From the NCBI GenBank assembly GCA_036346375.1, contig CM070515.1, positions 9,198,423 through 9,262,422 of the forward strand: 64,000 nucleotides of DNA, written 5' to 3'. The notes below the pieces were generated by a model. It was given only the letters and a program-made list of their open reading frames with translations, had not been told where the DNA came from and searched no databases. The translations under genes were made by a program, and so were the position numbers. Shown here one piece after another: positions 10,451 through 20,450 of this stretch (within the stretch, counting starts at the first letter, position 1; the number at the start of each line of letters is the position of its first letter). The DNA comes from Guadua angustifolia. Its lineage: Eukaryota > Streptophyta > Magnoliopsida > Poales > Poaceae.

Positions 10451-11741
10451 GCAGGAATTGTGTAGGCTAGGGGAAAAGCCAGGCGAGGCAGAAGTTTTGG
10501 TCATCAACCTTGGCTGGACAACTCCGTTTTTGAATTACCTGTTGAAAGACGAGCTCCCCGAAGATCGCGTACAAGCAGAGCGCGTCACGCGCCGAAGCAA
10601 AAGCTACGTGGTGGTTGGCGAGGAACATTTTTGGAAGAGTGCCTCCGGAGTATTGAGGCCCTATATATCATAGCAAGAAGGGAGGAATCTTCTCAGAGAA
10701 ATTCACTCAGGAATTTGCGGGCATCATGCAGCGTCAAGCACCCTGGTAGGCAAGGCTTATCGTCAAGGCTACTTCTGGCGGACTGCTGTATCAGATGCGG
10801 AAGATATCGTTTGCACCTGTGAAGGTTGTCAGTTCTTCGCTCGGCAGATACACGTACTGGCGTAGGAGTTGCAGACTATCCCGATCACCTGGCCGTTTGC
10901 AGTTTTGGGGCTCGACATGGTTGGACCCCTGAAGAAGGCCCAGGGTGGTTTCACTCATCTCTTCGTCGCCATTGACAAATTCTCGAAGTGGATTGAGGCT
11001 AAGCCTGTCGCCATGATTACAGCAGCCAAGGCCAAAGAATTCTTCTAGGAAATTGTGGTCAGATTTGACGTGCCAAATAGAATTATCACTGATAATGGCA
11101 CGCAGTTCTTGGGCGAAGAGTTTCAAGATTGGTGCGACGAGCTCAGCATCAAAATCTGCTTCGCTTCCGTGGGACATCCCCGGAGTAATGGGCAAGTTGA
11201 GCGAGCCAATGGCATGGTGTTGCAAGGGCTAAAAGCAAGGATCTTCGATCATCTTAAGCCATACACTGCACGATGGGCAAAAGAATTGCCTTCGGTACTC
11301 TGAAATGAGAACTACCCCAGCGAGACTCTAAGGCGATCACCCTTTTTCCTGGTCTATGGTTTAGAAGCGGTCTTGCCGACCGAGTTGGTGATCAGATCCC
11401 CGCGGGTTTGGAGCTACAAGGAAGCCGAGTCGGAGGAAAACCGGATGGAAGATCTCGATCGATTGGAGGAAGCCAGGGACATCGCAGCAATCTAGTCGGC
11501 CAGGTATCTCCAAGGTCTACATCGCTATCACGATCGAAATGTTTGAGGCCGTGTTTTCTCCAAAGGAGATCTAGTCCTAAGAAGGAATCAGAAAAGCGAG
11601 CATAAGCGCTCCCCAAGCTGGGAAGGCCCCTACATCGTTGATGAGGTGACGCGCCCGGGGGCTTATAGACTCAAGCGTGAAGATGGCATGGTTATCAGCA
11701 ATACATGGAACATAGAGCAGCTGCATCGCTTTTACTCTTGA
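10451..11741 (+). pseudogene. Integrase of the Tat element
   Basis: The HHCC zinc domain lies around 10690-10850 (EIHSGICGHHAASSTL, then CTCEGCQFFARQIH). The core domain shows the three acidic residues in LGLDMVGPL (10902), RIITDNGTQFLG (11082) and HPRSNGQVERANG (11172). The C-terminal part contains GPYIVDEVTRPGAYRLKRED and the end of pol (TGA at 11739). The whole stretch is in one frame but has stops at 10671, 10863, 11046, 11301, 11493 and 11544. The D,D,E residues survive although the frame is broken. Confidence 0.95.
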
Positions 11742-12185
11742 ATTTTGTACATTAATCATGATTATTATGAATAAAGTTTTTCTTGACTTGCTACTCAATT
11801 GATACTCAATTAAGCAGTAAGTCGGGGGTTACACCTAATAATGTTGCGCATGCGCAACCTTTCTTATGAGTTATTTTTTACTTCCCTTCCTAACGATTGC
11901 GATTGAGCTCGAGTGCGCCAACTTCAAGTAGTGAAACTCTGACCCCATGAACGGCGAACTCTAGTCACCCAAAACGCGTGCCTGGGAGAAAGGGCCATGA
12001 GCCGACTCCCGACGCCTGGGGGCTAGACTAGTCGGGCAGAGCGCTTAAACGAAAGAGGATAAAACCACTCAAGCAAACTCAAAGATCAGTAGGGGAGAAA
12101 GAGTAAACGACATTGAAATTTCATAAAATTGAACATTAGGTCCGAATATATTATTACACTGCATAACTTTTTCAGGCAGCTAAAC
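11742..12185. other. Spacer between pol and the antisense ORFs
   Basis: Non-coding. It contains AAGTCGGGGGTTAC (near 11819), which resembles an internal purine tract, and a perfect 16-nt palindrome GTTGCGCATGCGCAAC at 11843-11858. The sense and antisense genes converge on this spacer. Confidence 0.5.
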
Positions 12186-12479
12186 CTAAGCGCGGCGCGC
12201 ACGGCCTACTGCTTTGATGAGGGCATCCCTCACCTCAACAAGCTGCGGGATGACCTCGATCAGCACGTCGACATCGGCGGCGTCGCGGGCAGCGGCGTCC
12301 TGTTCCGTGAGCTTGGCCAAGGCGAGCTTGTAGTCGGCCCAAAGCTCGGCGAGGAAGGCCTCCTCGTCGTTAGGCGCCGGTGGCGCCTCGTCTTCGAAGT
12401 CAAAACCCAACTCCTCCGCCGAAGGTGGAGATGGCGGGACCTCGTCGGCTAGCGAAGAAGAGCGAGATGAGGAAGCCAT
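12186..12479 (-). CDS. Small antisense ORF of the Tat element (97 aa)
   Basis: The start at 12479 (MASSSRSSSLADEVPPSPPS) was chosen over the Met one codon upstream because the Ser-rich beginning is typical for these ORFs. It reads 97 codons without a break to a TGA at 12186. The N-terminal half is acidic and proline-rich; the rest is Ala/Glu/Asp-rich and likely helical (EEAFLAELWADYKLALAKL). I do not recognise a domain. A TATA box lies ~82 bp upstream at 12568-12561. It is uninterrupted in an element whose sense genes carry some 20 stops. It could be a separate gene or a remnant of a final exon of the larger antisense gene; the TATA box favours the former. Confidence 0.55.
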   Translation of the reverse strand: MASSSRSSSLADEVPPSPPSAEELGFDFEDEAPPAPNDEEAFLAELWADYKLALAKLTEQDAAARDAADVDVLIEVIPQLVEVRDALIKAVGRARRA

Positions 12480-12560
12480 CAAAGATTTGCGGAAGAGGTC
12501 GAAGGCTGCTAGGCAGATAAAGATTGGGAAATGGATGATCGCTCTCGTAGCGGTGACATC

Positions 12561-12568
12561 CTTATATA
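12561..12568 (-). promoter_or_regulatory. TATA box for the small antisense ORF
   Basis: The minus strand reads GGGTATATAAGGATG about 82 bp upstream of the ATG at 12479, a normal plant TATA-to-ATG arrangement. Confidence 0.55.
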
Positions 12569-12834
12569 CCCAGAGTGCAGAAGTCGAACAGCTTCAAATA
12601 AATGCTAGCGCAGGAAGCCGAAGCGGTTCTGTGTTAGCATAAGAAGCTGAACCGAACGTGAATGAGCACGTGAGCATTAATTCGAAGATTTCTTGGGAAA
12701 CAACAAAGCCATTATGGTTAAGAGTTAATTCTAGATAATGAGGTGGAGTAATTACAGCCAAAATTCCACACATACATCACGCAAGACTCAAATCCAGATT
12801 TTCCACTAAAGAGGCGAATGTGTCCTTGACTTCC

Positions 12835-15672
12835 TCAGGCAGCAACTTGGTCATCGTCAACGGTGCCAGCAAAGCCCTCCTTGACAGCCTCGAGATCCAC
12901 TCGGGGATACAAGGACTTCACGATTGCCAGAGCCTGGCTAGCACTTGTGGTCGCTGTTTCTCGAATGTGGGTCTGGAGCTTGTCGGGCCCCTCTGTCAGC
13001 CGAAGGACGATTTCATCCTCGTTGCTCGGCCCTGCCTTTTCAGGGTTCAGGAACTTCACCATCGCCTCGGAAGCTTCTCGGTGCCTGGCACACGATGCCT
13101 CTGTAGTCTTGATCCTCTCGCCAAGGACACAGAATTGAGCCTGTGTCTTCCTCCGGTATTCTACAAACAAGTCAGATCATCACCGAAGGCACTATAAATG
13201 TGAGGAAAGATAAAGCCGAGTTGAGAACATACCTTCTAGCTCCTGACCCAGTTTCTTCGAGTTGGTTCGGGCTTGAAATTCAGAGCTTTTTAGTGCCTTG
13301 AGCTGCTCCTCAAACGCCTTGAGCTCTTCTTGAAGGCCAGCAATGGTTAAGTCTCGGGTTGCAGCAGGGAAAAGGGTTACAGGACAAGCAATCAAAATCC
13401 TGCAATAAGATGGCTAAAGGCACTTACCTCGGAGGGTGCCAGCCAAGTTCAGCTTTTCCTCTTCCAGGGATTGAACTTGGGCTTGAAGCTTTCGAAGCTC
13501 GGCTTGGCCCTCATGTCGGACCCATTCGACCTTAGCTTTGCCTTCGGCATGGACTCGCTCGAGGTCGGCTTCGTGCTCCCGTTGCAGTTTGAGCTTCGGG
13601 AGTACCTCCCGGAGGATGGCATCCCTCTTCTCGGAGCAGTCCCCCATGGCCTGAGGATCACAAGAAAGAAGATTAGCAAAAGACATACCGACTGCCATGG
13701 GCAAAGAAGAAGGGGCTGGCAAGCTCACCCGGGTTAATCTTGCGCTCTCAATAGCGTGGTGGTAAAGCTCCTCCCGCATCTTCTTCTCATCCTCGTTGCC
13801 AAAAGGCTCCCACTCGTCCTCCTCGTTGCATAGTATGATCCGTATTGGAGGCTTGGGGTGAAGGGGAAACTGTGGGGGCTCTCGGGGGATTTCTTCAATT
13901 GGGGAGGAGTAGGAAGCAATCTCTAGGGCCATTGGCCTCGCAATTGGCCCGGGAAGAACGCTCGGTGGCAGTAGAGGCATCTTGGATTCAGCAGCCGCCT
14001 CATCACTCCCGAGTTCGGTCCCGGTAGTCGGCAAAACGGACTCGGTCGGATTTGGATCGACTTCAGCCCTCTCGGGTGAGGAGGCGGTTGGCAAGGCCCT
14101 CCTGGCCTGGCCCCCGGCACTTTCGTCGCCGGCTCCCTGGAACGACTTTGTTGGAGCATCCACGGGGACTTTGTCTAACAGAACCCTACAAAAGGAGAAA
14201 GAAATCAAGATACAATCCAGCAGATCAAGAGTAAGAGTTGATAGGGGAAGCTAACCTGTCGGACTTCCTTATTTTGACTTTGGATACTCCCCGAGCGGTA
14301 GAACCACTCGGGGGAGCATCCATTCGCGTCGAGACACAGGATAGGAGGAGTCGATCGTGTCAGAGGTGAGCCATGAGATCCTTGATCATGGAGCTCCCGA
14401 ACACTTGGGTGGTTCCTGAGTCTCTCCGACCGCCGGCTCTTTTTCCTTCCCGACGCCTGGCTCAACGCTGGGCTTTGGAGGTGCCATATGAGATGCTGGT
14501 GCTGGGGGCTCCTTAATTGTAGGTCCCCCGGTCGGGTGCGAAGGCGTTGGAACCTCCTCAGTCCATGGCCTTTTTCCCCTCTCGGCACTTGGCCCTTCAA
14601 CAGAAGGGCTGGCAGGCCGCTTCCGCTTAGCGCCTTGGTGCCGGGGAGCGGGGGGAATGGGAGCGACGGAGAAGAAGGCAATCTGATCCTAAAAAAGGTG
14701 GTGAAGTGTAGAACCAGTCAACATTCAGCCAAAGGTTAGCAACCAGATTCTAGCAAATGCAAAAATGCTCACCGCAGGTGGGGGGCGCTTTGCGCACAAA
14801 GGCTTCGGGCGACCCTTGAGTAGGACCGCGGTGCCTGGGGCGAAGAGGTCGTTCATCCGATCGACCAGCACCTCCCTGGGGATGCTTTCGGGCACCTCGC
14901 GGGTGGGATCGTCCACCCCGGTGTGCTCAAATCCCAGGTGGATTCTCTCCATGAGAGGCTGCACTTGGCGCCGAGCGAAATTGATAGCAATATCAACCCC
15001 AGTCAGACCTATCTCCTTAAGACCATTGATCAGCTTCAGAAGATCTTTCACTTGGTCCATATCGCAGCTTGGAGGGGTTGTGACCCAAGAGGCCGAGAAT
15101 GTGGGCGTGAGTCTGGTGCAAGAGGGAAGAAAAGGACTGGGATTGGAGTAGTAGAACCACTCTCGATGCCAGCCCTTGTTGGAGGTTCTGAATGGGATGG
15201 AGAAGTAAGCCTTCTTCAGCCCGTCGCGCAGCTGGAAGCTGGCACCCCCAACCACCTTAGGAGCGTTCTTGCTGGGATAAGGTTTGAGAAGAAATAGGTG
15301 GCAGAAAAGGCTAAGATGCGGGCAAATTCCAAGAAATGCCTCGCACAAATGCACAAAAATGGAAATTTGAAGAATGGAGTTGGGATTCAGGCTAATCAAT
15401 TCGATTTTGTAAAAATGAAGAAGGCTGCGAAAGAAAGCGCTATTGAGGAGGCCAAACCGGTGCTGGAAAAAAGGTTCAAAAATCACAATCTCATCAGATT
15501 GAGGAGTGAGGAAGGATTCACCTGCGGCTGGACACGCGCAGATCATCTCCAAAGGAGGAAGAACTCCAGAAGTAACCAACTCCTTCAAGCGTTCTTCCGT
15601 TTTTATTGAAGTAGCCCAATCGTTGGGTGAGGGCTTCGCGGGAGCGCTTTGGGAGGAGGAAGAAAAAGACAT
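12835..15672 (-). pseudogene. Antisense 'putative gypsy-type transposon' gene (Transposase_28-like), spliced, decayed
   Basis: Exon 1 (15672-14773) is 300 codons with no stop and matches the plant domain annotated 'putative gypsy type transposon' (e.g. GLKKAYFSIPF, GWHREWFYYSN, DMDQVKDLLKLINGL). A clear 84-bp intron follows (donor GCG|GTGAGC at 14772, acceptor TTTTTTAG at 14689). Exon 2 continues in phase for 100 codons of proline-rich linker (PPAPRHQGAKRKRP) to a TGA at 14388. Further exons encode coiled-coil-type sequence: LKLQREHEADLERVHAEGKA at about 13600, with a donor GAG|GTAAGTGCC near 13429; LQEELKAFEEQLKAL near 13320, with donor GTATGTTC near 13234; and YRRKTQAQFCVLGERIKT from acceptor TTTGTAG near 13160. 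The gene lies opposite to and downstream of pol. Its function is unknown. Breaks after exon 2 mean the full protein is probably not made. Confidence 0.8.
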
Positions 15673-15824
15673 CTTCGAAAAGGTTTAGCAGCGGCGCAAG
15701 ATTGGGGAATGCGGCGGCGGTTAACCCTAGCGGCGGAGATTGATGCGGAAATATCTAAACTCAGAAGATAAAGGGGCAGATGAGTGCAGTGCGCAGAAAG
15801 CCTCTTTGCCCGCATCGAGCCTCA

Positions 15825-15832
15825 TATTTATA
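15825..15832 (-). promoter_or_regulatory. TATA box for the large antisense gene
   Basis: The minus strand reads CCTATAAATATGAGG about 153 bp upstream of the ATG at 15672. This suggests transcription of the antisense gene from its own promoter rather than from the LTR. Confidence 0.6.
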
Positions 15833-15889
15833 GGAAGCGATGCTGAATTTCGCCTTGAGTAGGAGAAAGTTATTTCGCCTTCCATATTT

Positions 15890-16385
15890 TGTCTGGACCT
15901 GACCTAGGGTACGCCTCATGATGGGCCGCCAGTTGTGCGTGACAACCGTCGTGCACAAATACCCTTAGGCCAAATTTAGTTTGAGATATGGTACGCCCCA
16001 CGATGGGCCGAATGCCAATTACTGTATCAAACGGGATTTGGGTACCTTCCGAACCAAGTTGAACTATCATCTTGTGATATGCCTCACATTAGGTCGACTG
16101 TTGGTTACCACACAAGATGGAATCAGATATTGCAAGATACTTCAGAACAAGGATTCCGGGGGTATGTTCCACGATGGACCACCAGCTGTGTACCGTGAAA
16201 ATCGGGTGCAAGTACCACTCAGATAATCCATGGTGCGCCTCATGATAGGCCAAAAGCTGTGTGCCATGACAATGGGACACAGGTACCACTCGGCTAAAGC
16301 CAATATGAACAAGGGTATGCCCCAAGCTGGGCCGACTGCCAATGTCCCAATAATTGGGCTAGGGTACCACTTGGAAAAGTTGAGC
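15890..16385. repeat. Diverged ~80-bp minisatellite before the 3' LTR
   Basis: Six diverged units begin with a GTACGCCTCATGATGGGCC-like motif at about 15909, 15990, 16076, 16162, 16233 and 16314. Each runs on to a GGGTACC-type motif. Tandem repeats between the last ORF and the 3' LTR are known in Tat/Ogre elements. Confidence 0.75.
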
Positions 16386-16558
16386 ACGGAATGCTAATTG
16401 AGTCCTCTGCAATCTCTTTGCCTACAGCATGGCACTCGGCCCGAAGAAGGAACCAGTCGGGAAACCATGATAAGAACCGGGAGTACTCGGCATAGAGCAT
16501 GACTCGGCCAAAGTGCAACCGGGAGGACGGCAACTCGATCGCAGAACACTCGGGGTAC

Positions 16559-17027
16559 TGTGGAGTACATGAACCCTGGGTATCGTCAAGACAGCCTGAA
16601 CGGATCATCCAGGGGAGGATGGGCCGGGCCAGCAGCATGAAGATGGATACCACCTGGGCCGCTTCCAATGTGTGCGACAAGAGGATTCTAAGGATAGCAA
16701 CCAACCTTATTTAGGTAGGATACGAGTATAATCCTGACCGTTATCATTTTTAGTGGATAAGGAAAGAGATATAATCTCTGTCTTGTAATCTTTCAGAACT
16801 CTCCTTTGTAACCACACCCCTCTACTATATAAATGGGGGTAGGATAACATCATCATAAGAAGGTCATCAGCAGTAAGCTAGACATACATAATCCCAGAGT
16901 ATAGGACTAGGGTATTATCTCCTCTGTAAGAGCCCGAACCGGTATAATTCCTACGTCTTGTGCTACCATCGAGTTTGAGTCCAACGCCTAGCCTTGTTTT
17001 CATTATTGCCGACAACAAACGTCGACA
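16559..17027 (+). repeat. 3' LTR of the Tat element
   Basis: 469 bp, TG...CA, aligned end to end with 5368-5835. TATA box near 16826. Confidence 0.95.
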
Positions 17028-17032
17028 GCTAG
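17028..17032. repeat. Target-site duplication GCTAG (right)
   Basis: Matches 5363-5367. Confidence 0.9.
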
Positions 17033-17139
17033 ACTCTAGACTTATGCTTCGTCAATGGTCGTCACAAACAACACACAATGCATTTTCACCGCAAGTGGAT
17101 CGCAATTAATTATGTACACAAAAATAAGAAAATTATGAA

Positions 17140-18335
17140 TACATTTCATCCACAAATATCTTGATATTGATAGGAATTTGGAGCTTTCTAGGTGGTGGAA
17201 CAAGCCTTTTGCAATTCCCTTAGGATACTAGCCAAGCCATCGCAATTAAGAACAATACTACTATTTTTAGTTCGGATATTTGTGTCGTCATCGAGTGAAA
17301 AACGGGGCTAGATTCCACAATACCGTATGGACTGGGACGACGACTCAGGGCTCGGGAACAGTGAAGAAACAATTCATTTGGTTGTAAAATGGCGCTTTAA
17401 TTCGTTGGTTGTTTCGTGGGAAAGAAACATGTTATATATGTTTACAATTGGGCAAATATCAGGTCGAAATACCCACTTTGTATAAACTCCATGGAAATCA
17501 TCTTTATTCGGGGTATACACATGGAATGAAAAGAAACTGCTCAACAAGGCACATATGCTCACAACTTCAGAACTATACACTCCACATAACAAAGTTTGGA
17601 CACATAACCACCATCTTAATGTTTAACGACAACTGACCACTTCTTTGTTTTTACGAATATAGAGCTGACAACTTTATCCTCCGTCACTCCATGTAAAAGC
17701 GTAAACTAAAGGGTATGTTTGGTAAAGCTTCAGCTCCACTAGATTTATAGAGCTCGAGCTATGAGTACATTAAGAGTGTTTAGATGAATCATCTTGTTTA
17801 TATTTTAGATCAAAAATATAAACTTCATTTATTTTATTTTAACCTACAAGGTTTTAATCTCAGTTAAAGATGGGATTTGGAGCTCTACTAAACAGATCGC
17901 GAATCAAAAGAAAATTTTCTTAAGGCCACATTATCGTTCATTAGCTAGACCACTTCTTAGTTTTTACCCAGTCTAAGGACATTACAAATTCTTTTTGTGT
18001 TTTGTCTGGCCTTCACCACTAATTAGAAGGAAATTTAGAGTGAAGAACAAAATAGATGGAGTTTACTCGCCAGAATTAGTGATTGCCACGTCGGCAACAA
18101 AGAAAATCCTCACAAAAAAGTAACAAACAATAAAAAAAGAAATGAGAAAAATACCATCTAATTTAATTACTTATTTGACGACCGGTGCAACGGCCGTCAT
18201 CTCCTTCAATCTGCATCATCAAGAAAATTAGCCCTCCATCTTTGATCAAAGTGCAAACAACATTATGTAATTTGCACAAATAAAGTCAACTACACTGTAG
18301 TCACTGATCTATAATACGTATGTTAATATGTTACG
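17140..18335. repeat. Old direct duplication, copy A
   Basis: Several blocks match 18730-19705 in the same order: the GGAATTTGG...GGTGGAAC segment near 17175, the CACCATCTTAATGTTTAACGAC segment near 17610, the segment around CCTCACAAAAAAGTAACAAA near 18110, and the AATACGTATGTTAATATGT segment near 18313. Identity is moderate with many indels. No gene is recognised in either copy. Confidence 0.7.
17711..17902. mobile_element. MITE-like insertion in copy A
   Basis: The segment starts GGGTATGTTTGGTAAAGCTT and ends ...GGAGCTCTACTAAACAGATC, an imperfect terminal inverted repeat typical of small grass DNA transposons. Copy B (near 19318) lacks it and reads straight through CGTAAACTAAATGCAAAT, so it serves as an empty site. 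Confidence 0.55.
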
Positions 18336-18729
18336 GAAGTATTTTTTTATGAGAAATCTATACTGTACTATTTCAAATAGTCAAATCTAAATGTTAGTGA
18401 TAAAATTTGGTGAGTTGAAAAATCCAAGACAAAGTTTTAGTTGTTTTTTGCTTTGTCGACCTCCAACTTGCACCATATTTACTCTTTATGTAGGAATGAA
18501 CCGAGAAACATATGACATTTATAGTATTATTGTCACTTACTAAACAAAGAATTACACCGCCATACAAATTATTTAAAAATATATATGGTTGATTAAATCT
18601 TTGTTTTTCTGATATTTAAAATATATATGGTTGATTAAATCTTAAAAATTTATAGAGATTGTAGCCCTCTTGATAAGCTTCACATAGAATCCAAAATCAC
18701 CTAAATTGAAACATGTGGATTGCAGATTT
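18336..18729. other. A+T-rich spacer between duplicated copies
   Basis: Non-coding. A short internal repeat (TATATGGTTGATTAAATCTT) occurs near 18583 and again near 18623. Nothing else is recognised. Confidence 0.4.
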
Positions 18730-19705
18730 CCAATAAATTTCATGGTAATGATATATAGGAATTTGTATGAGTTCTAGGCGGTGGAACATTTTCTCTGCAG
18801 TATACGGTTGCAGCCATCGCAATTAACAATACTGACTTTTATAGTTTTCGGACAAAGGGGGCCAGCTAAATTCCACGTACGATACAGCATATATAGATTT
18901 GAACGATGACTCAGGGAAGACTTGAACGCTTAAGCTGATGAGGAAAGGTGGGTAATTCACTTATACTTCAACACGTCCCCTATAATTCACTTATACTTCA
19001 ACACTTCCTCTCACGTATAAGTTCTCTTAGGCCTAGAATGTGGAATAGAAGTGGACTGCAATTATTTTTTTAATTGCGCCAACCGAGTCTTGAACTCGAG
19101 ACCTCTTGGCTCTAATATCATATTGAGTTGGATGCACCAGCCAATTCACCTAAAAAGTTAAGTTGATGAAGAAAGGTGGATAATTCACTCATATTTCAAC
19201 ACCATGTAACTCCACAGGTTATTCGTAACCATCTTAATGCTTAACGACGACCAGCAGGCCACTTGTTTGTGTTTACCAAGATAGAGCTCACAAGTATATA
19301 TCTACTCCTCGTAAACTAAATGCAAATAAAAATTTATCAAGGCCATGGTATCGATCACTAATTGGACCACTCCTTAGTTTTCACCCCAGTCCAGAGACAT
19401 TACAAATCCTTTTGTTTTTGGCCATCACCTCCAAATTGAAAGAAATTTAGAGTAAACAACAAAAAAGATGGAGTTTATTCACCGGAATTAGTAATGGATG
19501 CATCAGCAACGAAAATCCTCACAAAAAAGTAACAAAGAAAAATACCATCTAGCTGCACAGGCCTTCATCATCTCCATCAATCTGCTTCATCAAGAAGATT
19601 AGGCCTTCATCTTTAATCAAAGCACAAACACCATTATGTAGTTTGCAAGAATATAGCCTACTACTCCGAGTCACTCTATAATACTTATGTTAATATGTAT
19701 GAATG
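18730..19705. repeat. Old direct duplication, copy B
   Basis: Partner of 17140-18335. It contains the SMART-like insertion and lacks the MITE-like insertion of copy A. Confidence 0.7.
18927..19201 (-). mobile_element. SMART/TRIM-like miniature LTR retrotransposon
   Basis: On the minus strand the 5' LTR (19201-19124) begins TGTTGAAATATGAGTGAATT. It is followed by a tRNA-Met-type primer site (TGATATTAGAGCCAAGAGG) and ~120 bp of non-coding DNA, then a purine run (GTGAGAGGAAG) and a 3' LTR beginning TGTTGAAGTATAAGTGAATT at 19003. The 3' LTR also carries a 30-bp internal repeat of its own start and is truncated at its outer end. Size and sequence fit the SMART elements described from grasses. It has no coding capacity and would rely on other elements. 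Confidence 0.65.
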
Positions 19706-19747
19706 TGTTTAACTGGGCTACTGAATTTGTAAATTAATTTGTTATAA

Positions 19748-20050
19748 GGGTCCTTAGAGCATGCCTAAGTTACCATAAAAAAATTGGTTCATGATCAAAC
19801 TTTTGCGATTTTTAGAAATTTTGACAATGATGCTAATGTATTTAAAGTAGCTTTGCTGATTTAATTGACAATCAAATCATGTTGGAATTTTTTTAATTTT
19901 TTTGAGAAGGGTTCTAAAAGCATTCTTAAGCTACCATAAGAATTTTAGATGATGATTAAACTTGTGCGATTTTTAAAAATTATGACAATGCTACGAATGT
20001 GTTTAAATTTCGCTATATTTGGTTTTCCATAGCCATCAAATTAATATTAT
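19748..20050. repeat. Two-copy tandem repeat, ~161 bp
   Basis: The block GGGTCCTTAGAGCATGCC...TTGCGATTTTTAGAAATT (from 19748) is repeated in diverged form from 19909 (GGGTTCTAAAAGCATTCTT...GTGCGATTTTTAAAAATT). The flanking 20051-20420 is A+T-rich non-coding DNA. Confidence 0.65.
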
Positions 20051-20420
20051 TTTATTTCTTAAAAAATTTCCTCTCTTTGTTCAATTTTTAAGACTTTTAA
20101 AACAATTTTTTACATAAAATCAATTTTTCTAAGACTTTTTAAAGGAATATTTTTCTATGACTATTTTAAACAATTTTTAAAAAATATATATTAAAATAAA
20201 TTTCTTTTTCATTTTTTAAAAGGATTTCCTCTCATTTCTTAAAAATATTTCCTCTCTCTGTTAATTTTTAAGACTTTAGAAAAAATGAATTTTCAAAGTT
20301 TCAAATGTTCAAAACTTACGTGTAAATTTTCAATACTAAGGCATTCTCATCCACATTTAAATAAATTTAGAGTTTAAAAATCAAAATTATTAGCACCAAA
20401 AATCATTGTTCAAAACATAT

Positions 20421-20450
20421 AGCTCGTGCGGTGCATGGGTTGATGACTAG
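20421..20450 (+). mobile_element. Possible Helitron 3' end
   Basis: A short GC hairpin (CTCGTGC / GCATGGG, two G-T pairs) is followed seven bases later by CTAG with T next (20447-20451). A hairpin then CTRR inserted before T is the Helitron terminator pattern. No 5' TC end or Rep/helicase gene was found, so the extent of the element is unknown. Confidence 0.35.

Larger units (their letters stand above)
5368..17027 (+). mobile_element. Full-length Ty3/gypsy (Tat lineage) LTR retrotransposon, decayed
   Basis: Two LTRs that start TGTGGAGTAC and end GTCGACA flank an 11.7-kb element with a perfect GCTAG target duplication. The internal order is gag, protease, RT, RNase H, second (archaeal-type) RNase H, integrase, then two ORFs on the opposite strand and a minisatellite before the 3' LTR. 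A second RNase H and an extra ORF after pol are known marks of the Tat lineage (RIRE2, Grande, Retand). By eye the two LTRs differ at roughly 50 of 468 positions (~11%), and gag-pol carries about 20 in-frame stops, so this is an old, non-autonomous copy. No clear polypurine tract is visible directly before the 3' LTR. Confidence 0.95.

Noticed and set aside
12820..14254. Plus-strand frames of up to 125 codons
   Set aside because: Shadows of the antisense Transposase_28-like gene, whose exons, splice sites and coiled-coil content are on the minus strand.
16559..17027. A separate solo LTR at 16559
   Set aside because: It pairs with 5368-5835 and shares the GCTAG target duplication, so it is the 3' LTR of one full element.
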